5,606 nucleotides of DNA from Thermoanaerobaculia bacterium (GCA_025937035.1 JAICSG010000306.1:1-5606), one strand, 5' to 3'. Shown: positions 1 through 5,523, numbered from the stretch's first letter. The notes: generated by a model not told the origin, from the sequence alone. Numbers and translations: made by a program.

Positions 1-1086
1 CCAGGGCTCCCGCTCGGGGGAGCCCTCGCCGAAGCGTTGCATCGACCGCTCGGCGGCGGCGACGAAGGTCTCGGGGTCCTCGGCGATCTCGACCAGCGCC
101 AGCTCGCCATAGGGGCGCACCACGTCGCGGATGGGGGTCGAGACCACCGGCCGCCCTCCCGCCAGGTACTCGGGGGTCTTGGTGGGGCTGATGAAGCGGG
201 TGGATTCGTTGCGCGCAAAGGGCATCAGGGCCGCGTCCCAGCCCGCGAGATAGGACGGCAGCTCGTCGTAGGACTTCATGCCCAGGTAGTGGAGATTGCT
301 CCGCCGCGGCAGGGTCTCGGGGTCGATCTTCACCACCGGGCCGACCATCACCCACTGCCAGTCCGGCCGGGCGTCGGCCGCCGCGGCCAGGAGGTCGAGG
401 TCGATCCGCTCGTCGATCACCCCGAAGTAGCCCAGGCGCGGCCGGGGGATCGCCGCCTGGTCGGCCGGCTCGGGCGCCGGCCGGCGGGCCCGCCCGAAGT
501 GCTCGGCGTCGATGCTGCTCGGGAAGGCGTGCACGGAAGGATGGCGCTCGCGCTTGGCCTCGTAGAGGCTCTGGCCGCCGGTGAAGACGAGGTCGGCGAG
601 CTCCAGCAGCCGGCGCTCCCGCTCCAGCAGGGCCGGCGGCGCGCCGCGGAAGAGCGACAGCTCGTCCATGCAGTCGTAGATGACCGCCGCGGGCTCCAGG
701 TCCTCCGAGAAGCCGAGGGCCATCGGGGTGTAGTACCAGAGGACGTAGTCGCTGATGCCGTGCTCGGCGAGCATCCCCTGGAGCAGGTCGCGCTGGGCCG
801 CCTCGACCTCCTCAGGAGGCAGGCCGTGCGGCAGGCGCGGCACGGCGACCCGGACCCCTCCGGGGCGCTCGCTGACGTCGAGACGGGCGGGGCCGTCTTC
901 GCTGCTCGGATCGAAAAAAACGGGCTCCTCGAAGAAGAACACCCGGCGGTCGCGGGCGAAGCGGCTCATCAGGTGCTGGGGCCGCTGGTAGACGAAGTCC
1001 CACCGCAGATGGGAAAGGCAGACGAGGTCCGGCTTGGGGGCGAGGCCGGGCATAACTTGTTGGGCCTCCTTCTCAAAAGGCTGCAT
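1..1086 (-). CDS. GT-B fold glycosyltransferase (GT4-like), C-terminus beyond window
   Basis: 362 codons are visible from ATG at 1086 down to the window edge, with no stop, so the C-terminus is missing; family members are usually around 380-420 residues. It should transfer a sugar from a nucleotide donor, probably in the cytoplasm, during surface polysaccharide or glycoconjugate synthesis; donor and acceptor cannot be read. The N-terminal half carries a W-D-F-V-Y-Q-R-P-Q-H-L motif at about residues 29-39, typical of a family of predicted transferases often found near polysaccharide genes. The second Rossmann-like domain starts around LGYFGVID (218-225). It contains the donor-site segment P-x-K-x-x-E-Y-L-A-x-G-x-P-V-V (about 301-315), with E306 at the place of the second Glu of the GT4 E-x7-E motif. 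I see no matching first Glu at the usual spacing. There is no signal peptide. AGGAG (1094-1098) sits 6-7 nt before the ATG and supports this start; M12 (position 1053) is an alternative. The start overlaps the end of the upstream hydrolase gene by 14 nt, indicating translational coupling. Confidence 0.85.
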   Translation of the reverse strand, partial: MQPFEKEAQQVMPGLAPKPDLVCLSHLRWDFVYQRPQHLMSRFARDRRVFFFEEPVFFDPSSEDGPARLDVSERPGGVRVAVPRLPHGLPPEEVEAAQRDLLQGMLAEHGISDYVLWYYTPMALGFSEDLEPAAVIYDCMDELSLFRGAPPALLERERRLLELADLVFTGGQSLYEAKRERHPSVHAFPSSIDAEHFGRARRPAPEPADQAAIPRPRLGYFGVIDERIDLDLLAAAADARPDWQWVMVGPVVKIDPETLPRRSNLHYLGMKSYDELPSYLAGWDAALMPFARNESTRFISPTKTPEYLAGGRPVVSTPIRDVVRPYGELALVEIAEDPETFVAAAERSMQRFGEGSPEREPW

Positions 1087-2257
1087 GCTTGCTCTCCTGG
1101 TTGTCTTCCCGGCCGGCCGTATCGCGGCGCGCGTCCGGGTCCTGATCTGTGAACGGCTCCCCCTGGAAGCGGGCGATCTGCCGCGCCAGCTCCTCGGCGA
1201 GGGGGGAATGGACCTCCCGGCGGCCCGACGGGTCGGGATACCCCCAGAGACCGCTCCGGCAGTAGCGGTCGTCGTCCCAGCCCGGGTAGTCGAGAATCGG
1301 ATAGAGGCAGATGCCGTGGACAGGGATCCCCTCCCGCCGCACGGCCATCACCTCGTCGGCGATGTAGCGGAGCCAGCCGTGGCGGTGGTCGTCCTGGGCG
1401 CCGGTCTCGGCGACCATCAGGGGACGGCCGTAGCGTTCCCACGCCTCGCGCAGGATCTCCCGGAAGGGCCGGTAGAGGGGGGTCCCCCACTCGACGGCCG
1501 GCCCGTCCAGAATCCATTGGTTGTTCGGGTAGTAGTTGAGCCCGACGACGTCCAGGTAGCGCTCGTCGCCGCCGAGCTGGGGCCAGAGGCGCCCGGTGAT
1601 CAGATCCCACCCCTGGAACTGGGCCTGCCGGTGCCCCTCGGCGGCGGCCCGCGTCTCCGGCTGCCGCGGATCGGCCTCGATGTGGATCGCGGGATCGCAA
1701 TGGAGGATGCGGGCCCGCGAGTCGACGCTCCAGATGGCGTCGACAGCCGCCAGGGCCGCCCGCGCGAGCTGGACCTTGAGCTCGAACCCCCGGTCGGTCT
1801 CACAGGGGTTGAAGTAGCCGACCTCGCCGCCGGCCCAGGACCAGAAGGAGATCTCGTTGATCGGCACGTACCAGGGGGGCTCGTCGGTCTCGGCGGCGAT
1901 CAGCCGGGCCACGGCGCGGGCGTAGTCGGCGAAGCGGTCCACGAATTCGGGGCGGAAGATGTCGAGGCCGTCCGGCCAGCCGTAGTGGCAGAGGTCCCAG
2001 AGCACCTGCACCCCGGCCTCCCGCGCGGCCCGCACCAGGGGGAGCAGCGAGGAGAAGTCGTAGCGGCCGGGGGAGCGCTCGATGCGGTGCCAGCGGGCGC
2101 CGTCGCGCACGGTCCGCACGCCGAGGCGGCGGACCCGCCCGTAATCCTCGGCGGCGAAGCAGTCGTGCCCCGTCGCGGCGATGAGATCGAGGCGGCGCCC
2201 GTCATTCCTCCGGTGACAGGAGCACTCGAAACCTACCATCCAGAAACTTCTCAGCAT
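1073..2257 (-). CDS. Clan GH-A (GH1-like) glycoside hydrolase-family protein
   Basis: 394 residues, resembling the proteins annotated as family 1 glycosyl hydrolase or beta-glucosidase-like (COG2723 type). A TIM-barrel retaining glycosidase fold is inferred. Candidate acid/base is E135 in P-I-N-E-I-S-F-W (strand 4; GH1 normally has N-E-P). Candidate nucleophile is E284 in M-V-A-E-T-G-A (strand 7; GH1 normally has T-E-N-G). Other supporting segments are W-D-L-C-H-Y-G-W-P (87-95, like the GH1 H-W-D-L-P loop), G-L-N-Y-Y-P (239-244) and a Trp-containing loop near 327. No signal peptide is present, so it should act in the cytoplasm. Substrate is unknown. Start choice: the first conserved-looking block is F-E-C-S-C-H-R-R (10-17), and ATG at 2257 gives a short natural lead-in. 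The frame is open further upstream (ATGs at 2284 and 2467), but that extension reads as low-complexity Arg/Ala/Gly. No strong Shine-Dalgarno precedes any of these starts; GAGGG lies somewhat far from 2257. The last codons overlap the glycosyltransferase start by 14 nt, so the two are almost certainly cotranscribed. Confidence 0.82.
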   Translation of the reverse strand: MLRSFWMVGFECSCHRRNDGRRLDLIAATGHDCFAAEDYGRVRRLGVRTVRDGARWHRIERSPGRYDFSSLLPLVRAAREAGVQVLWDLCHYGWPDGLDIFRPEFVDRFADYARAVARLIAAETDEPPWYVPINEISFWSWAGGEVGYFNPCETDRGFELKVQLARAALAAVDAIWSVDSRARILHCDPAIHIEADPRQPETRAAAEGHRQAQFQGWDLITGRLWPQLGGDERYLDVVGLNYYPNNQWILDGPAVEWGTPLYRPFREILREAWERYGRPLMVAETGAQDDHRHGWLRYIADEVMAVRREGIPVHGICLYPILDYPGWDDDRYCRSGLWGYPDPSGRREVHSPLAEELARQIARFQGEPFTDQDPDARRDTAGREDNQESKHAAF

Positions 2258-2514
2258 CCGTCGTTCAGCCCTCGCGCGGGCCATGGGCTGCAAGATGCGG
2301 ACCACTGCGGGAGCGCCGGAGCCGTGCCCGCCCCGGGCGGGAGAGGCAGGCCTCCCTTTATCGAAACAGGCCAAAAGAACCCCGGAAAGGGCTACAGGAG
2401 GGCGTGCAAGAGCTACAAGGCCGCGGCCTCCACGAGAGCAGGCACCAGAATGGGTAAGGGCGACCAACGCGGTCGTGGTGACCCCGCCGGATCGCCCGTT
2501 CTTGGAGGGTTTCC
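2258..2514. other. Divergent intergenic region
   Basis: This gap of about 257 bp lies between the minus-strand hydrolase start and the plus-strand small secreted protein start, so it should hold promoters for both directions. I found no convincing sigma-70 -35/-10 pair on either strand. The least GC-rich part is about 2357-2380. Two small symmetries are visible: GAGGC-AG-GCCTC at 2343-2354, and a perfect 12-bp palindrome AGGCCGCGGCCT at 2418-2429. Either could be an operator, but GC-only palindromes of this size are common in such DNA. GGAGG at 2504-2508, six nt before the ATG at 2515, is a clear ribosome-binding site for the small protein. Confidence 0.5.
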
Positions 2515-2733
2515 ATGTTCTCCCAGACTCCGCGGAAAGCCGCCGCCGCCCTGTTCCTCGCCACCGCCCTCACCCTGTCCTGCGCCGCCCCCTCGCAGGC
2601 CGCGTTCTGGGGCCAGCCCCACCGCGGCGCCGAGGACCCAGCGAGAACGGAGCCTGGCCGCGGGCTCATCGCCTTCCTGCTCCATATCGTCGCCTTCGCC
2701 GGCGGGGCCATGGACCCCAACGGCGCCCACTGA
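2515..2733 (+). CDS. Small secreted protein with signal peptide (hypothetical)
   Basis: 72 residues, no recognised family. Residues 1-29 form a textbook signal peptide: a short n-region with R7 and K8, a hydrophobic Ala/Leu core (9-22), and a likely signal peptidase I site after S-Q-A (A29). The predicted mature part is about 43 residues. C23 follows T-L-S, which only loosely fits a lipobox, so a lipoprotein is a weaker alternative. The mature part has a polar, charged linker (about 32-49), then a hydrophobic stretch L-I-A-F-L-L-H-I-V-A-F-A (51-62), then a short tail with M-D-P-N-G. The stretch is short for a membrane helix but could be an amphipathic or membrane-interacting segment. Support for a real gene: an ideal GGAGG at 2504-2508 six nt before ATG, the signal peptide pattern, and an intrinsic terminator 12 nt after the stop. 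It therefore appears to be a one-gene transcript, upstream of and on the same strand as the TPR gene. Function unknown. Confidence 0.75.
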   Translation: MFSQTPRKAAAALFLATALTLSCAAPSQAAFWGQPHRGAEDPARTEPGRGLIAFLLHIVAFAGGAMDPNGAH

Positions 2734-2745
2734 CCCGGAGCCCGC

Positions 2746-2778
2746 CACCGGCGCCTTCGGGCGCCGGTGTCACTTTTT
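2746..2778 (+). terminator. Rho-independent terminator with UUCG tetraloop
   Basis: A perfect 10-bp stem pairs CACCGGCGCC (2746-2755) with GGCGCCGGTG (2760-2769) around a TTCG loop, the exceptionally stable C(UUCG)G arrangement. It is followed after four nt by five T residues (2774-2778). It starts 12 nt after the stop codon of the small secreted protein gene and should end that transcript, which implies that the downstream TPR gene has its own promoter. Confidence 0.9.
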
Positions 2779-2784
2779 CCCCCC

Positions 2785-2859
2785 TTGCAGCAACTTTAAA
2801 GATAGGGGCGAGCTCACATCGCCTGGCTCTGAGGTTCCCTGGGGGAGGAAACGGCTTTG
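2785..2859 (+). promoter_or_regulatory. Probable promoter and leader of the TPR gene; strong RBS
   Basis: The segment between the terminator and the TPR gene must hold that gene's promoter if the terminator works. It contains a conspicuous low-GC patch, AACTTTAAAGATAGG (2792-2806), preceded by TTGCAG (2785-2790). TTGCAG resembles a -35 box, but no good -10 lies 16-18 bp after it; TAAAGA (2797-2802) is -10-like but lacks a good -35. The exact elements are therefore unresolved. GGAGGA at 2844-2849 is a strong Shine-Dalgarno sequence. It is 7 nt from a TTG (2857) and 10 nt from the adjacent ATG (2860), so either codon could start translation. Confidence 0.3.
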
Positions 2860-4203
2860 ATGAATGCGCGTCACCCGGACCGGAACGCCTTCGAGAGGTT
2901 TTCGCGCGGCGGCGCCTCCGCGGCCGAGGAACGCTGGGTCGAGGATCACCTGCGGGCGGGGTGTGCCTACTGCCAGCAGGAGGTGGACGAGCTGCTGCTG
3001 CGCGCCTTCGCTCCCGCGAGCGAGGAGAGCCTGGAGCAGGACGCCGCCTGGGACCGCCTGTTCGCCAGCCTCGGGGCGCGGCTCTCCCGCGCCGCCGACG
3101 AGCGGAAGGAGGCGCCCGCGCTGGTCGACGAGCTGTTCGGCCGGCCCTGGGAGGAGTGGCCCGTCCTCTTCCGCCTCGACCGCCGCCTGCAGACGATCGC
3201 CGTCTGCGAGCTGCTGATCGAGCGGAGCTTCGAGGAGGGGTTCCGCGACGCCGCCCGGGCCATCGAGCTGGCCGACCGGGGGATCCTGCTCGCCGGGCTG
3301 CTCGAGTCCGAGCGCTACGGCCGCGCCGTGGTGCAGGATCTCCAGGCCCGCGCCTGGGCCTATCTGGGCAACGCCCGCCGCATCGCCTTCGACCTCGCCG
3401 GGGCCGCGGAGGCGCTCGCCCGCGCCGAGCGGCTGGCCGAGGGGGGCTCCGCCGATCCTCTGGAGGAGGCGCGCATCCTGGACCTCCGCGCCTCTCTGCT
3501 CAGCGATCAGGGGCGCTTCGAGCAGGCCGCCGAGCTCCTCGACCTGGTGATCGACATCTACGACGACGTGCACGAGCCGCACCGCAAGGGGCGCGCGATG
3601 ATCAGCCAGGGCCGGTGCCTCGGCTACGCCGGCTGGCCCGACGAGGCGATCCGCCAGATCCGCAAGGGGCTGGGCCTGATCGACTGGGATCGCGAGCCGC
3701 GCCTGGTGCTGATGGCCCGGCACAACCTCGCCTGGTTCCTGAACGACTACGGCCGCGCCGAGGAGGCCCGGCGGCATCTCGAGCGCTTCCGCCACACCTA
3801 CCGCGAGTTTCCCGACTCCTTCACCGAGCTCCGCCTCGCCTGGCTGGAGGGCCGGATCGCCGCCCGCCTGGGGCGCCTCGACGAGGCCGAGCCGGCCCTG
3901 CGCGAGGTCCGGCGGCGCTTCCTCGCCGAGGGGCACGGCTACGACGCCGCGCTGGTGACCCTCGACCTCGCCCATCTCTATCTGGAGGAGGGGCGTGCCG
4001 CCGAGGTGCGGGCGCTCGCCCAGGCGATGCTGGACGTCTTCCTCTCGCACGACATCCACCGCCAGGCCCTGGCCGCCCTCGCCGTCTTCCAGAAGGCCGC
4101 CGAGCTCGACAACGCCACCCCCGGCCTGGTGCAGGAGATCTCCTCCTACCTCGTGCGGGCGCGCAAGAATCCCGAGCTGCGGTTCGCGAAGGCGGCGGCG
4201 TAG
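2860..4203 (+). CDS. TPR-repeat protein with N-terminal anti-sigma-like His/Cys motif
   Basis: 447 residues from ATG 2860; the preceding in-frame TTG at 2857 would add one Met. The N-terminal segment, F-E-R-F (11-14) followed by the H30-x4-C35-x2-C38 motif in H-L-R-A-G-C-A-Y-C and then an acidic helix, resembles the zinc-binding head of anti-sigma factors (zf-HC2 type has H-x3-C-x2-C). I infer possible metal binding or partner binding. A linker of about 50-110 follows. From roughly 110 to 430 the protein is a helical solenoid of TPR-like units, with recognisable repeats near 205-240, 244-280, 283-317, 322-356 and 361-396. They carry Ala/Gly/Leu spacing and endings such as G-R-F-E-Q-A, G-W-P-D-E-A, G-R-A-E-E-A and G-R-L-D-E-A. 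There is no signal peptide or membrane segment, so it is cytoplasmic, probably a protein- or peptide-binding regulator or scaffold. No sigma factor gene is visible nearby. It has a strong ribosome-binding site, and the glycosylase gene follows 32 nt downstream. The molecular role is unknown. Confidence 0.88.
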   Translation: MNARHPDRNAFERFSRGGASAAEERWVEDHLRAGCAYCQQEVDELLLRAFAPASEESLEQDAAWDRLFASLGARLSRAADERKEAPALVDELFGRPWEEWPVLFRLDRRLQTIAVCELLIERSFEEGFRDAARAIELADRGILLAGLLESERYGRAVVQDLQARAWAYLGNARRIAFDLAGAAEALARAERLAEGGSADPLEEARILDLRASLLSDQGRFEQAAELLDLVIDIYDDVHEPHRKGRAMISQGRCLGYAGWPDEAIRQIRKGLGLIDWDREPRLVLMARHNLAWFLNDYGRAEEARRHLERFRHTYREFPDSFTELRLAWLEGRIAARLGRLDEAEPALREVRRRFLAEGHGYDAALVTLDLAHLYLEEGRAAEVRALAQAMLDVFLSHDIHRQALAALAVFQKAAELDNATPGLVQEISSYLVRARKNPELRFAKAAA

Positions 4204-4210
4204 AAGAGAC

Positions 4211-4234
4211 GGGAGAGGTTCGATATCCTCTCCC
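4211..4234 (+). promoter_or_regulatory. Intergenic hairpin covering the purine-rich RBS region
   Basis: GGGAGAGG (4211-4218) and CCTCTCCC (4227-4234) form a perfect 8-bp inverted repeat around an 8-nt loop, filling most of the 32-nt gap between the TPR stop and the glycosylase GTG at 4236. No T tract follows, so it is a poor intrinsic terminator. The left arm is the only Shine-Dalgarno-like sequence before the GTG, though 17 nt away, so pairing would hide it. This could damp translation or decouple the two genes; that role is inferred. Confidence 0.45.
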
Positions 4235-4235
4235 C

Positions 4236-5432
4236 GTGCCACCGACCATCCCCACCGTCCCCACCGTCACCGCCCGCCGCCTGCTCCTGGGCGCGCAGGG
4301 CCTGCTCGACGATCCCCGCCGCAAGGCGACCGTGGACGCCCTCTACGGCCTCATCGAACGGATGGGCTTCGTCCAGATCGACTCGATCAACGTGGTCGAG
4401 CGGGCGCACCACCTGATCCTCGCCGCCCGCTTCCAGAGTTACCAGCCCCGGCTGCTGGAGCGGCTCCTGGAGCGCCAGCGCCGGCTCTTCGAGCACTGGA
4501 CGCACGACGCCTCGGCCATCCCCACGTCCTGGTACCCCTACTGGAAAATCCGCTTCGAGCGCTACCGCCGACGGGTGCTGGAGCACCCCTGGTGGATGGA
4601 GCGCATCGGGCCGGAGCCGGAGAAGGTGATCGGCCACGTGCGCGAGCGCGTCGTCCAGGAGGGCCCCCTGATGACCCGCGATTTCGAGGGGGAGCGGACC
4701 GGGGAGCAGGGGTGGTGGGGGTGGAAGCCCCAGAAGGCGGCGCTCGAATATCTCTGGCGCACGGGCGAGCTGGCGATCGCGGGGCGGTCCAGCTTCCACA
4801 AGGTCTACGACCTGGCCGAGCGGGTCCTCCCCGAGGAGCACGCGGCGCCGCGCCCCTCCGACGCCGAGCACCTCGACTGGGCCTGCCGCACCGCCCTGGA
4901 GCGGCTCGGCATCGCCTCCCCCGACGAGATCGCCGGCTTCTGGGCCGCCATCAAGCTGGAGGAGGCGCGCGCCTGGTGCGCCGAAGCGGCCCAACGCGGT
5001 GAGATCGTGCCCGTGCAGGTGGAGACCGCCGACGGCTCGAAGCCCCGCGCCTCCTGGGCCGTGCCGGATTGGGAATCCCGCGCCGCCTCCCTGCCGCCGG
5101 CCCCGCCGCGCATCCGCCTGCTGGCCCCCTTCGACCCCATCCTGCGCGACCGCAAGCGCACCCTCCGCCTGTTCAGTTTCGACTACCGCTTCGAGGCCTT
5201 CGTGCCGGGCCAGCACCGCAAGCACGGCTACTACGTGCTGCCCATCCTCGAAGGCGAGCGCCTGATCGGACGGCTCGATCCCAAGCTCCACCGGGAGAAG
5301 GGTCTGCTGGAGGTGAAAGGGCTCTGGTGGGAGCCCAAAGTCAAGGAGACCAAGGGGCGGCGGGCGGCGCTGGAGGCGGCCCTCGACCGGCTGTGCAGGC
5401 TGACCGGGGCCGAGAGGTGGGATTTGCCGTAG
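4236..5432 (+). CDS. ycaQ: YcaQ/AlkX-type winged-helix DNA glycosylase (HTH_42 family)
   Basis: 398 residues from GTG 4236, close to the family's usual length of about 400. E. coli YcaQ and Streptomyces AlkZ are DNA glycosylases built of winged-helix units that excise alkylated bases and unhook interstrand crosslinks; this protein should act in cytoplasmic DNA repair. Visible signatures: an N-terminal A-R-R-L-L-L-G-A-Q-G-L-L helix (13-24); Q47-I-D49 in F-V-Q-I-D-S-I-N, matching the Q-x-D catalytic motif of the YcaQ-like branch (AlkZ has Q-x-Q); the E-H-W-T-H-D-A block (86-92); and the C-terminal blocks L-L-A-P-F-D-P-I-L-R-D-R-K-R (295-308), H-G-Y-Y-V-L-P-I-L-E-G (330-340) and G-R-L-D-P-K (345-350). 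The start is chosen because family homology begins around residue 12 and no ATG or TTG lies nearby upstream. The GTG has no well-spaced Shine-Dalgarno. Residues 3-11 form P-T-I/P-T-V/P-T-V, encoded by a short tandem repeat. It is probably cotranscribed with the TPR gene. Its stop codon TAG shares its G with the downstream inverted repeat. Confidence 0.88.
   Translation: MPPTIPTVPTVTARRLLLGAQGLLDDPRRKATVDALYGLIERMGFVQIDSINVVERAHHLILAARFQSYQPRLLERLLERQRRLFEHWTHDASAIPTSWYPYWKIRFERYRRRVLEHPWWMERIGPEPEKVIGHVRERVVQEGPLMTRDFEGERTGEQGWWGWKPQKAALEYLWRTGELAIAGRSSFHKVYDLAERVLPEEHAAPRPSDAEHLDWACRTALERLGIASPDEIAGFWAAIKLEEARAWCAEAAQRGEIVPVQVETADGSKPRASWAVPDWESRAASLPPAPPRIRLLAPFDPILRDRKRTLRLFSFDYRFEAFVPGQHRKHGYYVLPILEGERLIGRLDPKLHREKGLLEVKGLWWEPKVKETKGRRAALEAALDRLCRLTGAERWDLP
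4250..4267 (+). repeat. 9-nt tandem duplication in the start of the glycosylase gene
   Basis: CCCCACCGT occurs twice in tandem (4250-4258 and 4259-4267), and a degenerate related unit precedes it. The copies encode the P-T-V repeats at the extreme N-terminus of the glycosylase, just ahead of the conserved region. The repeat keeps frame (9 nt per unit), so copy-number change would lengthen or shorten a probably disordered tail without harming the enzyme. Confidence 0.7.
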
Positions 5433-5504
5433 GAGACGCCCCACGGGGCGTCTCTACAGAAACGCGCGGTGACCCACTGTAGAGACGCCCCGTGGGGCGT
5501 CTCC
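5432..5504. repeat. Perfect 28-bp inverted repeat made of two palindromes
   Basis: The left arm (5432-5459) and right arm (5477-5504) are perfect reverse complements separated by 17 nt. Each arm is itself a palindrome: GAGACGCCCC-AC-GGGGCGTCTC at 5433-5454 and GAGACGCCCC-GT-GGGGCGTCTC at 5482-5503, with TACAG/CTGTA on the inner sides. RNA could fold as one long 28-bp hairpin or as two 10-bp hairpins. It lies between convergent genes, so it may stop transcription or stabilise 3' ends in both directions, although there is no T tract. The TAGAGACG...CGTCTCTA style recalls small dispersed palindromic or MITE-like elements in other bacterial genomes; this is from memory. No reading frame is present inside. 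Confidence 0.9.
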
Positions 5505-5507
5505 CAA

Positions 5508-5523
5508 GGCCGGTCTACCGGCC
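5508..5523. repeat. Short palindrome spanning the stop of the convergent gene
   Basis: GGCCGGT (5508-5514) and ACCGGCC (5517-5523) are perfect inverted repeats around a 2-nt centre. The minus-strand stop codon of the right-edge gene (5515-5517) lies at the centre. It is GC-rich and short, so it could be a weak hairpin or chance. It adds to the symmetry packed between the two convergent genes. Confidence 0.5.

Noticed and set aside
37..1152. Long plus-strand open frame of about 371 codons opposite the glycosyltransferase
   Set aside because: It is the antisense shadow of a well-supported transferase; the translation is low-complexity Gly/Arg/Val/Ala with no family features.
2343..2360. GAGGC-AG-GCCTC followed by CCTTTA as a terminator
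   Set aside because: The stem is only five pairs and there is no real T tract; no gene ends before it on the plus strand.
2357..2385. Minus-strand sigma-70 promoter with GATAAA as -10 for the hydrolase operon
   Set aside because: No acceptable -35 box lies 15-19 bp upstream; nearby T-rich bases are at the wrong spacing.
2258..2467. N-terminal extension of the hydrolase to ATG at 2467 (70 extra residues)
   Set aside because: The extension is low-complexity and would run over most of the divergent intergenic region; the conserved-looking part begins just after the ATG at 2257.
1034..2860. Plus-strand open frame of about 608 codons across the hydrolase region
   Set aside because: It lies opposite the hydrolase gene, runs through the small secreted gene and the terminator, and has Pro/Gly/Val-rich shadow composition.
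2770..4242. Minus-strand open frame of about 490 codons opposite the TPR gene
   Set aside because: Antisense shadow: Gly/Leu/Val-rich with no motif, while the plus strand has a strong RBS and clear TPR pattern.
2283..5432. A 1049-codon plus-strand open frame that could be read as a giant fusion with the glycosylase
   Set aside because: Only the part from 4236 has glycosylase features. The rest is Arg/Pro/Ala-rich out-of-frame reading of the small protein and the TPR gene; high GC content simply removes stop codons.
4146..5444. Minus-strand open frame of about 432 codons opposite the glycosylase
   Set aside because: The plus strand encodes a recognisable full-length YcaQ-type protein; the minus reading shows no family features.
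5432..5504. CRISPR repeat-spacer unit
   Set aside because: The two copies are inverted rather than direct, only one 17-nt spacer exists, and no cas genes are present.
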